The position numbers and the translations under genes were made by a program. Of a DNA stretch of 39,940 nucleotides, positions 13,943 to 22,240 are shown one piece after another (within the stretch, counting starts at the first letter, position 1; each line of letters begins with the position of its first letter). The notes under the pieces were generated by a model, which saw only the letters and a list, made by a program, of their open reading frames with translations, made no database searches and was not told the DNA's origin. Source of the stretch: SW-4-43-9 sp047617985 (GTDB taxonomy: Archaea > Nanohalarchaeota > Nanosalinia > Nanosalinales > Nanosalinaceae); NCBI GenBank assembly GCA_047617985.1, contig JBLGBS010000006.1, positions 1 to 39,940 of the forward strand. The letters are read 5' to 3'.

Positions 13943-14676
13943 TGAGTGAAGAAGACATAGAATTCTTTGACGAAGACGGAAAACGTGTAGACGGAAGAGA
14001 AAAAGACGATCTCAGACCAACCACTATGGAAGTAGGAGTCCTGGATGAAGCGGATGGATCAGCAATGGTCGAAACAGGGAACACAAGAGTAGTAGCATCT
14101 GTTTTCGGACCACAGGAACTCCACCCAAAACACCTGCAGGAATCGGACAGAGCAGTAATCAAGATGAGATACAACATGGCTCCGTTCTCAGTAGATGACA
14201 GAATGAACCCAGGGCCGAACAGAAGAGCAAAAGAAATCGGTTTAGTAGCGAAGAAGGCTCTTGAGCCGGCAGTAGAACTTGAAGAGTTCCCGAAGGCAGG
14301 GATTGATATTTCAATGGAGATCCTTGAATCCGATGGAGGAACCAGAGTAACAGGAATCAACGCAGCAGCACTCGCACTTGCCGATGCAGGAATCCCAATG
14401 AAAGGACTTGTATCAGCAACCGCAGCAGGTGTAGTCGAAGACACAGCAGTCCTGGATGTCAACGGACTGGAGGACAAGAAAGGAAATGCAGACATTCCAA
14501 TCGCACTGATTAATGGAGGCGAAGACGTCACACTTCTCCAGATGGACGGAGACATTGGAAAAGATCTTCTTGACGAGTGTCTTTCACTTGCAAAGGAAGG
14601 ATGCAGACAGCTGCATGAACAGCAGAGAAAAACCATTATAGAAAAATACGAAGCAGTCCGGGAGGACTACAAATAG
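13942..14676 (+). CDS. rrp41: Exosome catalytic subunit Rrp41
   Basis: A 244-aa RNase PH-like protein. The family pattern is clear: RVDGREKDDLRPTTMEVGVLDEADGSA, NTRVVASVFGPQELHPKH, the phosphate-site region NRRAKEIGLVAKKALEP, and ESDGGTRVTGINAAALALADAG. Rrp41 provides the phosphorolytic active site that removes nucleotides from RNA 3' ends and can also add tails. A conserved acidic residue is expected in the LDVNGLEDKKGNADIPIAL segment, where D or E residues are present. It overlaps rrp4 by one base and is followed by a tiny frame leading into rrp42. Confidence 0.97.
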   Translation: MSEEDIEFFDEDGKRVDGREKDDLRPTTMEVGVLDEADGSAMVETGNTRVVASVFGPQELHPKHLQESDRAVIKMRYNMAPFSVDDRMNPGPNRRAKEIGLVAKKALEPAVELEEFPKAGIDISMEILESDGGTRVTGINAAALALADAGIPMKGLVSATAAGVVEDTAVLDVNGLEDKKGNADIPIALINGGEDVTLLQMDGDIGKDLLDECLSLAKEGCRQLHEQQRKTIIEKYEAVREDYK

Positions 14677-14688
14677 AGGTGTCCGAAA

Positions 14689-14733
14689 ATGACAGATTTT
14701 CTAAGATCGACAACACAAGGTGATGCAGAATAA
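14689..14733 (+). CDS. Possible 14-aa leader peptide before rrp42
   Basis: A 15-codon frame (MTDFLRSTTQGDAE plus TAA) starts at ATG 14689. A GAGGTG site at 14676-14681 lies seven bases upstream, and its stop overlaps the rrp42 ATG by one base (TAATG), like the other junctions in this operon. It fills the only wide gap in the exosome block. It may serve translational coupling rather than encode a functional peptide, or it may be chance. Confidence 0.3.
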   Translation: MTDFLRSTTQGDAE

Positions 14734-15524
14734 TGAAACTTAACCAGAAGACAATTCAGAAGATGGTTCAGGAAGGAGAAAGACTTGACGGCAGAGATCT
14801 CGACGAGTTCAGAGATATCGAAATCATCCCTGACTACATTCACGAGACAGCAGCAGGAAGCGCAAAAGTAACAATCGGCGACACACAGGTAGTAGTCGGA
14901 CTTTCAGTCAGCCTGGAAGAGCCTTACCCTGACAGACCGAATTCAGGTACAATCGTTACAAACGCAGAGCTTGCACCAATGGCAGCCCGGGAATATGAAT
15001 CCGGGCCTCCGCAGGAAGATGGAGTAGAACTTGCAAGAGTAGTTGACAGAGGGATTAGAGAAGCAGAAGCAATCGACCTCGAAGATCTCTGCATCGAGCC
15101 AGGAGAGAAAGTCATGACAGTATTCATCGACGCACACATCCTGAACGACGATGGAAGTCTGATCGATGCATGTTCGCTTGCTGCGATGACAGCACTGAAG
15201 ACAGGTACGCTTCCAGAGTACGACGAAGAGACAGATACTCTGAACCGGGATAACCGTGAAAGAGATATCCCTCTTCAGGAAGAACCGATAACAGTTACAG
15301 CACACAAGATCAACGGCGAGATCGTCTGGGACACAACAGGCGAGGAAGAAGACGCACAGGGATCAAGACTAACCGTCTCCATCAACGAGCACGGCAACAT
15401 CGTCGCGATGCAGAAAGGAGAGACGGATCCATTCACACAGCAGGAAATCATGGATATCGTCGACGAAGCAGAGGACAAAACCGGGAAACTAAGGGAGCAG
15501 CTGGAAACTGCAACGGGAGAATAA
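14733..15524 (+). CDS. rrp42: Exosome non-catalytic subunit Rrp42
   Basis: A 263-aa RNase PH-like protein. It shows the Rrp42 pattern: GERLDGRDLDEFRDIEI, GSAKVTIGDTQVVVGLSVSLEEPYPDRPNSG, and GPPQEDGVELARVVDRGIREAEAIDLEDLC. Rrp42 pairs with Rrp41 to make the hexameric ring and shapes the RNA path, without its own catalytic site. The ribosome binding site is GGTGATG within the preceding short frame. A strong hairpin encloses its stop codon. Confidence 0.96.
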   Translation: MKLNQKTIQKMVQEGERLDGRDLDEFRDIEIIPDYIHETAAGSAKVTIGDTQVVVGLSVSLEEPYPDRPNSGTIVTNAELAPMAAREYESGPPQEDGVELARVVDRGIREAEAIDLEDLCIEPGEKVMTVFIDAHILNDDGSLIDACSLAAMTALKTGTLPEYDEETDTLNRDNRERDIPLQEEPITVTAHKINGEIVWDTTGEEEDAQGSRLTVSINEHGNIVAMQKGETDPFTQQEIMDIVDEAEDKTGKLREQLETATGE

Positions 15525-15537
15525 AAAGATTTCTCCC
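15515..15537 (+). terminator. Stop-codon hairpin after rrp42
   Basis: GGGAGAA and TTCTCCC form a perfect seven-pair stem with a nine-base loop that starts with the rrp42 TAA stop. A pyrimidine-rich run with TTTCTTTT follows (15541-15548). It may end or attenuate the exosome transcript before the L37Ae gene. Confidence 0.5.
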
Positions 15538-15569
15538 CCCTTTCTTTTCCATAAAGGTGAACACAAAAA

Positions 15570-15854
15570 ATGCCACGTAAAAACAGTTCGTCCAAGAGAT
15601 TTGGATCAAGATACGGCAGTAAGACCAGAAGAAACGTAGATGAAGCAGAGAAAAGAGACTCCAAATGCGGAGAATGCGGTGAAGAACTTGAAAGACAGGC
15701 AGCCGGAATCTGGGAATGCACAGGATGCGGAAAAAAGATTTCAGGAGGATCCTACAGAGCCGATACAGGAGCAGAGGAAATGCTTGACAAAGCACTTCAG
15801 GTCGGTACAGAAGAACTTGAAGAAGCACAGGAAATAGTAGAAGGTGATCAATAA
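15570..15854 (+). CDS. rpl37ae: Ribosomal protein L37Ae (eL43)
   Basis: A 94-aa ribosomal protein. The basic N-terminal arm RFGSRYGSKTRRNVDEAEKR is typical, followed by a zinc ribbon CGECGEEL...CTGCGKKISGG. This L37Ae has an acidic C-terminal extension of about 20 residues (GTEELEEAQEIVEG), fitting a halophile. An AAGGTGA ribosome binding site lies upstream. The stop overlaps the rpoP ATG by one base, which indicates coupled translation. Confidence 0.96.
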   Translation: MPRKNSSSKRFGSRYGSKTRRNVDEAEKRDSKCGECGEELERQAAGIWECTGCGKKISGGSYRADTGAEEMLDKALQVGTEELEEAQEIVEGDQ

Positions 15855-16063
15855 TGTCTGAAGATGTAGTTGAAGAAGACACTGTAGAATCAATAGAAGA
15901 ACCTGAGGAAGATGAAGAGATCAAGACAGGATACGTATGTGTAAGCTGTGAGGAAGAAGTCGAAATAAATCCTGTAGAGGACAAGATTATCTGTCCTTCA
16001 TGCTCGCACAGAGTCCTACTGAAGAAAAGACCTGAGCAGGGCAAAACCGTCAAAGCAAGATAA
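15854..16063 (+). CDS. rpoP: DNA-directed RNA polymerase subunit P (Rpb12-like)
   Basis: A 69-aa protein. The zinc ribbon is YVCVSCEEEVEI...IICPSCSHRVLLKKRP, the signature of RpoP/Rpb12. The N-terminal 20 residues are an acidic extension not found in minimal subunits, again in line with high internal salt. The gene overlaps rpl37ae and pcc1 by one base on each side (TAATG). Confidence 0.95.
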   Translation: MSEDVVEEDTVESIEEPEEDEEIKTGYVCVSCEEEVEINPVEDKIICPSCSHRVLLKKRPEQGKTVKAR

Positions 16064-16281
16064 TGCAGTCAAAGGTAACGGTCGATTCAGAGAAACCGGA
16101 AGAACTCAGGAAAGTGCTCAATCAGAGTCTTGAAACCGAAGGCCCGGTAAAGCACAGCCTCAAAACCGGGAAAAATTCGATTAAAATTAACACGGAGACA
16201 GACACCCTAGGACAGTTAAGAGGGTGTACAGATACGGTTTTCCGACTGACCACACTATCAAAAAAGATACTTGAAAGGTGA
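16063..16281 (+). CDS. pcc1: KEOPS complex subunit Pcc1
   Basis: A 72-aa protein of the Pcc1 family. The ferredoxin-like fold shows as KVTVDSEKPEELRKVLNQSLETE (strand and helix), two strands (KHSLKTGKNSIKINTET), and the final helix region LGQLRGCTDTVFRLTTLSKKIL. Pcc1 dimerises and supports Kae1 in making the t6A modification of ANN-decoding tRNAs. The location between rpoP and prefoldin beta is the common archaeal order. Confidence 0.9.
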   Translation: MQSKVTVDSEKPEELRKVLNQSLETEGPVKHSLKTGKNSIKINTETDTLGQLRGCTDTVFRLTTLSKKILER

Positions 16282-16289
16282 ACAAACTT

Positions 16290-16622
16290 ATGGAAGAACA
16301 AGACGCACAGCAGGCGCTGATGGAAATGCAGAAAAACCAGCAGCAGATGCAGCAGATCGTACAGCAGAAAGAAGAAACCGAATCAGAACTTCAGGAATCA
16401 AAGAAAGCTCTTGAAGAGCTAGAAAAAGGAGACGACGGAGAGGTCTACAGACAGGTAGGCAACATTCTTGTCGCAAAAGACAGAGACCAGCTCCGGAACG
16501 AACTTGAAGAGAAAGTTGAAGATCTCGAAGTAAGACAGAAGAGCCTGGAGAAGAAAGAGGATCAGCTCCAGTCCAAGCTTGAAGAAGCACAGCAGAAAAT
16601 GATGCAGCAACAGCAAGGGTGA
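16290..16622 (+). CDS. pfdB: Prefoldin beta subunit
   Basis: A 110-aa protein with two long coiled-coil helices flanking a beta-hairpin (DGEVYRQVGNILVAKDRDQLRNELEE), the hallmark of prefoldin beta. Prefoldin captures unfolded proteins for the thermosome. The ATG at 16290 is chosen over an in-frame GTG at 16278 because GGTGA at 16277-16281 is then the ribosome binding site, eight bases upstream. It is unusually rich in Gln (QNNQQ-like runs at both ends). Confidence 0.94.
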   Translation: MEEQDAQQALMEMQKNQQQMQQIVQQKEETESELQESKKALEELEKGDDGEVYRQVGNILVAKDRDQLRNELEEKVEDLEVRQKSLEKKEDQLQSKLEEAQQKMMQQQQG

Positions 16623-16626
16623 AAGA

Positions 16627-16878
16627 ATGCTGAAAAACGTGTCAGCCCTGGCGGAGAGAATGAGAGATATCGCCGAGCAGGGCTCAATACCCTCCAATGT
16701 TTCAGAAATGCTTAACGAGGCAGCTGACAAACTGGAAGATGAAGAGGAGGAACTTTCAGTAAGAGTCAACACAGCCGGCTCACTTCTGGATCAGATCAGC
16801 AACGATCCGAATATAAAACAGCACACCAGAACAGAGATCTGGAACCTGGCTTCACAGGTAGAAAACCTGAACGATTAA
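16627..16878 (+). CDS. UPF0147 family protein
   Basis: An 83-aa all-helical protein. It shows the UPF0147 pattern: RMRDIAEQGSIPSNVSEMLNEAADKL, then SVRVNTAGSLLDQISNDPNIKQHTRTEIWNLAS split across helices. This family is restricted to archaea and of unknown function. It starts four bases after the prefoldin stop codon, so it closes the superoperon block. Confidence 0.9.
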   Translation: MLKNVSALAERMRDIAEQGSIPSNVSEMLNEAADKLEDEEEELSVRVNTAGSLLDQISNDPNIKQHTRTEIWNLASQVENLND

Positions 16879-16884
16879 GCCAAA

Positions 16885-16895
16885 TTATAAAAATA
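16885..16895 (+). promoter_or_regulatory. TATA-like box of sepF
   Basis: TTATAAAAATA lies 37-47 bases before the sepF ATG, leaving a short leader with GAGGT (16918-16922) as ribosome binding site. sepF therefore probably has its own promoter. Confidence 0.5.
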
Positions 16896-16931
16896 TCACC
16901 AATTTAGTGTTAACTAAGAGGTAATCAAAAC

Positions 16932-17294
16932 ATGGCGCTAGGATTTCTCAACTCAGGAGACAACGAAACAGAAAACATTGTCGACGACGACTTCGTCGAA
17001 CTCGACGCAGAAATGACCGAAACCGATCAGAAAGTAGTAATCAGAGCAGAAACTCTGAAAGAGTTCAAAGATGTGGAAAAAGTACAGGAACACCTGCGCA
17101 ACAACCATATTGTCTGGGTAAACATCCAGCCACTGAAAAACAAGGATATGGCAGACCTCAAAAGAGCCGTCAAAAGACTGAAGAAAACCGTCAAGTCCAT
17201 CAACGGAGATATGGCAGGAGTAGACGAAGAATGGATAGTTACCTGCCCGGAATACGCCGAAATCGCAAGAAGCAGCGACAAGGTAGAAGAGTAA
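16932..17294 (+). CDS. sepF: Cell division protein SepF (archaeal type)
   Basis: A 120-aa protein. The N-terminus MALGFLNSG is a short amphipathic membrane-binding helix, followed by an acidic linker and the SepF core (VVIRAETLKEFKDVEKVQEHLRNNH, then VWVNIQPLKNKDMADLKRAVKRL and SINGDMAGVDEEWIVTCPE). SepF anchors FtsZ to the membrane in archaea that use FtsZ. FtsZ itself is not in the window. The family match is strong over the whole core. Confidence 0.9.
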   Translation: MALGFLNSGDNETENIVDDDFVELDAEMTETDQKVVIRAETLKEFKDVEKVQEHLRNNHIVWVNIQPLKNKDMADLKRAVKRLKKTVKSINGDMAGVDEEWIVTCPEYAEIARSSDKVEE

Positions 17295-17322
17295 AAACCT
17301 ATCCTCTCTGCACTGATTTTAC

Positions 17323-17856
17323 ATGTCCAGCGATCTTTTCAAGAGCACAGGCCACTCCCTTGGTAGCCTAGAGCAGGATCTTTCTGAAGTCTATGACTAC
17401 AATATTGATCTCAGAGTAAATTATGAGGAGGAACCAGAGATTATCTTATTGGATGACTGTGTCGTAATGGACTACCTTAAGAAACGGGGCAGAAGATCGG
17501 AAAGTAGACAGTTTGGGGACAGCTATTTTGAAGGCCCCCAAGATATAGAAAAACTTCTAAGAGATAACACAGGAGAAATCCTGATACCGGAGAGGTTTAA
17601 TTCTCCAACTTCAAGATTTGGTTCAATTTCTGATGAAAAAGAGGAAGAACGCTTAGAGCTACTGAAAGAAGAAACAGATTTTATAGATATAGAAGGAATA
17701 AAACCCAGAGAAGGATTCAGAGAGTCCGAGCACGCCGATCACCGAGATATAAGAATAGCAGAGTTCGGCTATAGTAACGACTCTGTAATTGTGACTTATG
17801 ACGATGATTTCCTGAAGTTCCCTGTGAACTATACCACTCCGGGAATGCTTCTGTAA
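17323..17856 (+). CDS. PIN-like domain protein
   Basis: A 177-aa protein with a probable PIN nuclease layout. A first strand ends in acidic residues (IILLDDCVVMDYL). The middle holds an acidic, helical insertion. A later helix carries DHRDIRIAEFGY, and the final active-site segment is SVIVTYDDDFLKF, like the (T)DDxD ending of PIN domains. The conserved acidic residues fit Mg-dependent RNA cleavage. No antitoxin gene is adjacent, so it may not be part of a toxin pair. It starts 28 bases after sepF. The call rests on motif pattern only. Confidence 0.6.
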   Translation: MSSDLFKSTGHSLGSLEQDLSEVYDYNIDLRVNYEEEPEIILLDDCVVMDYLKKRGRRSESRQFGDSYFEGPQDIEKLLRDNTGEILIPERFNSPTSRFGSISDEKEEERLELLKEETDFIDIEGIKPREGFRESEHADHRDIRIAEFGYSNDSVIVTYDDDFLKFPVNYTTPGMLL

Positions 17857-18114
17857 TTAATCATTCATATTTTTCTCAATACCCAGTTCTTTCTGGATGT
17901 CGTTGATGTTTTCCTCAAGGTTATCGATCTTATTCATCAGGTTGCCTGTACCGAACTCAACGAACTCTTTAACGCACTCCTTACAGTAGAGGTTGTCATT
18001 GAAGCGCATAGCATTTTCCGGAAGACCACCAGGCTTGTAATCATCTTCTTCAGGATCTTCTCCTCCGAAATCAAGAATCTTACCGCATTCACTGCATTTC
18101 TTCTCGTATACCAT
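17857..18114 (-). CDS. Small zinc-ribbon protein with coiled-coil tail
   Basis: An 85-aa protein. It has two CxxC pairs (CSECG near residue 7 and CKECV near residue 44), spaced to bind one zinc ion, then a coiled-coil tail (LMNKIDNLEENINDIQKEL). Between the pairs there is an acidic loop. It is convergent with the PIN-like gene with no spacer between stop codons, and the two stops share the palindrome ATTAAT. Function is unknown. Confidence 0.65.
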   Translation of the reverse strand: MVYEKKCSECGKILDFGGEDPEEDDYKPGGLPENAMRFNDNLYCKECVKEFVEFGTGNLMNKIDNLEENINDIQKELGIEKNMND

Positions 18115-18137
18115 GACAAACTAATAGTTCTCTCCAC

Positions 18138-18317
18138 CTAAAAAACTGATCTATCAAGAATCAGCCAGGTAAAGACCAGAGTCAAGCCGAACGAAATTAC
18201 CGAAGCAGTGAAATTACCTTCAAAATAGAACATCAGGCCGGTGAAACCTGCTATAGCTATCAACAGCAGTTCCAGAAAAATCAAGGGCAGATCTGAACCT
18301 TTCCTCTCCAGCACCAT
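18138..18317 (-). CDS. 59-aa two-helix membrane protein
   Basis: A frame from ATG 18317 to TAG 18138-18140. It has a short charged start (MVLERKGSDLP), two hydrophobic helices joined by FYFEGN-like turn residues, and a short tail (LDRSVF). It is just short of 60 residues. It fills a 257-base gap between the zinc-ribbon gene and aCPSF1, and composition fits a real small membrane protein. No family is recognised. Confidence 0.5.
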   Translation of the reverse strand: MVLERKGSDLPLIFLELLLIAIAGFTGLMFYFEGNFTASVISFGLTLVFTWLILDRSVF

Positions 18318-18365
18318 GACTGGATTTGGTCAGGTTCAGTTAAAACAGTTAAGAAAAATGGAATC

Positions 18366-18383
18366 CGGCTACTAGTTCAGCCG
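18366..18383 (-). terminator. Stop-codon hairpin and U-tract after aCPSF1
   Basis: CGGCT and AGCCG form a five-pair stem with an eight-base loop that contains the aCPSF1 TAG stop. A TTTTT run follows on the minus strand at 18354-18358. The layout matches a U-tract terminator. Confidence 0.45.
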
Positions 18384-20255
18384 TGTAACATCCAGATTCT
18401 GAGGAGCTGATGTATCTATATGAAGTGCTTTGTGGATGCCGGAAGCAAGCTGGAAGCACTTCTTCTCCTCACCGTGGTTTGTCAGCACCTTGTTAGGCGA
18501 AGATCTCAGGTTCCGGCAGAAGTTGATGATCTGCTGGCGGTCGCTGTGAGCAGAGAAACCTGAAACTGTTTCCACATCCATATTCATCTCAACTCTTTCA
18601 CCGTTAACCTGGATTGAATCAGCGCCGTTCTGAATCTTTCTACCAAGAGTGCCGTCTGCCTGATAACCTACAAAGATCAGGGCGTTTTTCTCGTTCGAGG
18701 CCAGGTTCTGGAGGTAGCTCATAATAGGGCCTCCTGTAACCATACCTGAAGTAGTCAATATAACTGCCGGCCCGGAATCCATGGCTTCTTTTCTCTCGTT
18801 ATGGCTTCCAACCGGGTGAAGATTGTCTTTCAGGAAAGGCGAGTTTTCCTCTTCAAGTATCTTTTTCTGGACTTTTTCAGACAAAAACTCGGGGTAAGCT
18901 GTGTGAAGTGCATTTGCATCGTTGATCATTCCATCCATGTAGACAGGGTAGTCGAAGTAGTCCCTATCTAGTTCATCCGCAAGCATCCCGAGGATTTCCT
19001 GTGATCGGCCTACTGCAAACACCGGAACCACGACCTTTCCTCCTTTGTTGAGGGTCTGCTTCATCTTAGAGAGGAACTTCTTCTGCGCTTCTTCCCTAGG
19101 CTGCTGTTTGTCGCCTCTTCCACCATAAGTGGATTCAGTAATCATTGTCTCAACCCTCTGGAAGTTGGTATCTGCAGGTCTAAGCATTTCCGACTGATCG
19201 TAGTTGTAGTCTCCTGTGTAAAGAATGTTGTGCAGTCCTTCTCCAACATGGATATGAACAAGCGAAGAACCAAGGATGTGCCCTGCATTCTTCAGCGTCA
19301 GCCTCATATCAGGTGTAATATCTGTTACCTCGCCGTAATCCGGTGTAATCGTTCGCTTCACCGCCTGCTTGATATGTGATGAATCATAAGGCGCAGAAGC
19401 TCCCTCGGAATGAGCGATCCCGATGTAATCCAGAGTATTCATAATCATGAGATCTCGGGTAGGCTTCGTACAGTAAAGCGGGCCGTCATACCCCATCTTG
19501 TACAGATAAGGAATCATTGTCGCGTGATCCGCGTGTGCGTGGGAAAGCACAACCGCATCCAGTGCCTGTAAATCCAGCTCCGGAGCGTTCAAATACGGAA
19601 AGTTATCCTGAGAACCTGGCTCCGCGCTCGGGTTGATACCTGCATCCATCAAAACATTCGACTCCTCTGACTGAAGCAGGAAGCACGATCTTCCAACCTG
19701 GCGACATCCGCCAAGACCGGAGACTCTGATCCATTCATCTCCAACCGATTTATCCAGCCGGATCTTTTTCCCTACATCATGGAGAAAGTCCTTTCTGAAC
19801 TCGGGATCCTCTACAGTTAACTCCCTAGCCCTATCAACTACTTTGGAGCTGATCGCAGGAACCCTCTCAACCTGAGGATCCCACAGAGATGCCTCCTTAA
19901 TCTCCTGCAGACCGCTTCCACCGGAGCCTATAACATTGCCCGGCTTCTCCGCTCTAATTATAACTTTTCCAAGCGAAGGCTGGAAAATCATGTCATCCAG
20001 GCCTGCTTCATCACCTATAGTATCCTTTATCTTCTTCTCGGCTGTTTCAGGCTCGGTGAAAAGCTTGCTTGAAGGCCTGACCTCTACCCTTTTCTTGAGC
20101 TCTGAAACTATTTTCTTAACCGTGTCCGAGTTATCCAGGAAGAAATCCTTATCATCCGTGTAGATAACTATGTCCGATCCTTCAAACCTCAGATCATCTA
20201 CCGATACGCCTGAGGGTATAAACTCTTCAACTTCTTCTAGTTCTTCTGCTGACAT
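18372..20255 (-). CDS. fttA: aCPSF1/FttA beta-CASP ribonuclease and termination factor
   Basis: A 627-aa protein with the typical archaeal order. Two N-terminal KH domains (the second contains VIGSGGSGLQEI) precede a metallo-beta-lactamase domain with VVLSHAHADHATMI (HxHxDH), and a beta-CASP domain with VPVFAVGRSQE and later VNGERVEMNMDVETVSGFSAHSDRQQ split motifs. aCPSF1 cleaves transcripts after U-rich sites and terminates archaeal transcription. The length matches family members. It is downstream of psmB on the same strand, and its own stop codon sits in a hairpin with a U-tract. Confidence 0.96.
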   Translation of the reverse strand: MSAEELEEVEEFIPSGVSVDDLRFEGSDIVIYTDDKDFFLDNSDTVKKIVSELKKRVEVRPSSKLFTEPETAEKKIKDTIGDEAGLDDMIFQPSLGKVIIRAEKPGNVIGSGGSGLQEIKEASLWDPQVERVPAISSKVVDRARELTVEDPEFRKDFLHDVGKKIRLDKSVGDEWIRVSGLGGCRQVGRSCFLLQSEESNVLMDAGINPSAEPGSQDNFPYLNAPELDLQALDAVVLSHAHADHATMIPYLYKMGYDGPLYCTKPTRDLMIMNTLDYIGIAHSEGASAPYDSSHIKQAVKRTITPDYGEVTDITPDMRLTLKNAGHILGSSLVHIHVGEGLHNILYTGDYNYDQSEMLRPADTNFQRVETMITESTYGGRGDKQQPREEAQKKFLSKMKQTLNKGGKVVVPVFAVGRSQEILGMLADELDRDYFDYPVYMDGMINDANALHTAYPEFLSEKVQKKILEEENSPFLKDNLHPVGSHNERKEAMDSGPAVILTTSGMVTGGPIMSYLQNLASNEKNALIFVGYQADGTLGRKIQNGADSIQVNGERVEMNMDVETVSGFSAHSDRQQIINFCRNLRSSPNKVLTNHGEEKKCFQLASGIHKALHIDTSAPQNLDVTRLN

Positions 20256-20306
20256 AATAATTCAATCCCTTTATTCTAGTATAGATTAACGAAATAGATG
20301 ATGAAA

Positions 20307-20322
20307 AGAGGTGAAAGCCTCT
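20307..20322 (-). terminator. Hairpin and U-tract at the psmB stop
   Basis: AGAGG and CCTCT form a five-pair stem with a six-base loop. The first two bases of the stem are the last two of the psmB TAG stop, and TTTT follows on the minus strand. It separates psmB from aCPSF1 downstream. Confidence 0.45.
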
Positions 20323-20968
20323 ATTCAAGCTTTGACTTGACTTCCTTCTCCTCAAGGACTTTAAAGCCGTCCTCTGTAATCTCTGCGACCATTATCCCGT
20401 TCCCGGATGCTGTATCTCTCTCCATTGCTGCCTGAACTGCTCTCGTCGCAAGCTTCTTTCCTTCCTCGTGGTCTAGATCTGTTTCGTATTTGTCTTCCAG
20501 AACTCCGTAAGCCATCGTGCTTCCGGATCCTGTAGCCGTGAATCTTTCATTCTTCATAAGGCCTCCAGCCGGATCAAGATCGTAAATTACTCCTTTACCA
20601 TCTTCAATTCCTCCCAGGACGAACTGGTTCATGAACGGCATCATCTTGTTGCCGTGGAGAATATTCGCAAGAAGTGTTCCGGCTCCTTTAACTGTGAGCT
20701 CTTTCGTCTCAAGTTTATGGAGCTTGAGCTGTGACCTCATTACTCTGACAATTTTCTGGGCATCCCCAACGCTTCCAGCGATGGTTAAACCAATTTTATC
20801 GTCAAGCTTGTAGATCTTCTTAGCATACTTTGATGATGTTAAATGCCCCAAAGATGCTCTTCTATCCGCTGCCAGAATTACTCCATCCTCAGTAGTAAGT
20901 CCGATCGTTGTTGTCCCTGTTTTGAAGCCTTCCGCCTTTTCTTCATTATCTAGTTTAGTGTTCTGCAT
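20321..20968 (-). CDS. psmB: 20S proteasome beta subunit
   Basis: A 215-aa beta subunit. The propeptide is residues 1-18 and ends ...FKTG; autocleavage would expose T19 as the catalytic threonine in TTTIGLTTEDGVILAADRRAS. The core includes SSKYAKKIYKL with the expected lysine, GLTIAGSVGDAQKIV, and FTATGSGSTMAYGVLED. Beta subunits form the inner proteolytic rings. The ATG at 20968 is chosen over an in-frame TTG at 20998 because it fits family propeptide length. The alpha partner psmA is encoded about 10 kb away. Confidence 0.97.
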   Translation of the reverse strand: MQNTKLDNEEKAEGFKTGTTTIGLTTEDGVILAADRRASLGHLTSSKYAKKIYKLDDKIGLTIAGSVGDAQKIVRVMRSQLKLHKLETKELTVKGAGTLLANILHGNKMMPFMNQFVLGGIEDGKGVIYDLDPAGGLMKNERFTATGSGSTMAYGVLEDKYETDLDHEEGKKLATRAVQAAMERDTASGNGIMVAEITEDGFKVLEEKEVKSKLE

Positions 20969-21126
20969 TATTATCACGTCCAGAAACCTGAAAGACAAAC
21001 GTCCTATCCTAATGTAGACCTCTCAGTTTTAAATAGGTATTCCGAACTTATCCTGCAGGTCTAGGAACCGCCAACTTCTAAACTTTACCGCACCAATTAC
21101 AGCTTGAAAAGGTAGTAAATACAGAT

Positions 21127-22239
21127 ATGAACTTCAAAGAACTTGGAATTAAAAGAAATATTGTAAAGAACCTCGAGGAAAACGGCATCACAGAGCCGAC
21201 AGAGGTACAGAAAAAATCCATACCGAAAATATTCGACGGAAAAGATGTACTGGTCGAATCAGAGACAGGATCAGGAAAAACACTGTCCTTCTCACTCCCA
21301 ATAATCGAAAATATACAGGAAGGAGAGGGAGTACAGGCAATAGTGCTTTCACCTACAAGAGAACTAGCGAAACAGATCACAGCCGAGATAGAGATGGCAT
21401 CCGACACAGATGTTGTAACGATCTACGGAGGAGTAGATTATGAACCACAGATCCAGGGCGCGAAAACAGCTTCAATAGTCGTCGGAACACCCGGTAGAAC
21501 ACTTGACCTCTTGAAACAGGGCAAAGTCGATCTGGACAACCTCGACTACTTTGTACTGGATGAAGCCGACCGAATGCTTGACATGGGATTCCAGGACGAA
21601 CTCGAACAGATAATAGATTTCTGTCCTGAAGAGAGACAGAACTTACTTTTCGGAGCAACAATTCCACGGGAACTCAAGAAGATGTGCGACCGGTACTCAA
21701 TTGACCCGGAGATCATCAGGATCAAAGCATCACACCACACCAGAAACCTTGACGAGAAATACATTGATGTCGACTCAAACAGGAAAATCTCCGCACTCTA
21801 CACACTTCTCAAAGAACGAGACACGGATCTCTCGATTGTGTTCTGCCGGACAAAAGCGACAACCCGCTGGCTGACTGACAAACTGAAGAAAAACGGTATC
21901 AAGGCACAGACACTTAACGGCGACATGAGCCAGAACCAGAGGGAAAAGACAATCAAAGACTTCAAAGAAGGAAAATTCAATGTGGTTGTAGCGACAGATG
22001 TTGCGGCTAGAGGCCTTGATGTAGAAAATGTGACTCATGTTTTCAACTACAATGTCCCGGACAAACCGGACACATACACCCATAGAGTAGGCCGAGCCGG
22101 TCGACAAGGTAAGGAAGGAGAAGCAATCACACTGCTCGAATCAGACGAACATTCCAAGTTCCGGAGAATCAAAAGAAAGAAAGACGGGATCTCAAGAATG
22201 GATAAAGACAACCTTAACCTAAGAAGCGTGAAGACATGA
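21127..22239 (+). CDS. DEAD-box ATP-dependent RNA helicase
   Basis: A 370-aa helicase core with all motifs: Q motif (TEPTEVQKKSIP), Walker A ESETGSGKT, motif Ia PTRELAKQ, DEAD (VLDEADRMLD), a GAT in place of SAT (FGATIPRE), ATDVAARGLD and HRVGRAGR. It has only a short C-terminal extension, so it is a minimal helicase. Such proteins remodel RNA in ribosome assembly or decay; the partner is unknown. The M20 peptidase gene starts one base after the stop codon. Confidence 0.95.
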   Translation: MNFKELGIKRNIVKNLEENGITEPTEVQKKSIPKIFDGKDVLVESETGSGKTLSFSLPIIENIQEGEGVQAIVLSPTRELAKQITAEIEMASDTDVVTIYGGVDYEPQIQGAKTASIVVGTPGRTLDLLKQGKVDLDNLDYFVLDEADRMLDMGFQDELEQIIDFCPEERQNLLFGATIPRELKKMCDRYSIDPEIIRIKASHHTRNLDEKYIDVDSNRKISALYTLLKERDTDLSIVFCRTKATTRWLTDKLKKNGIKAQTLNGDMSQNQREKTIKDFKEGKFNVVVATDVAARGLDVENVTHVFNYNVPDKPDTYTHRVGRAGRQGKEGEAITLLESDEHSKFRRIKRKKDGISRMDKDNLNLRSVKT

Positions 22240-22240
22240 C

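Noticed and set aside
13845..14636. Open frame of 263 codons on the minus strand opposite rrp41
   Set aside because: It is Ser/Pro-rich and low in complexity, has no recognisable motif, and lies fully opposite a certain exosome gene. It is a by-product of codon use.
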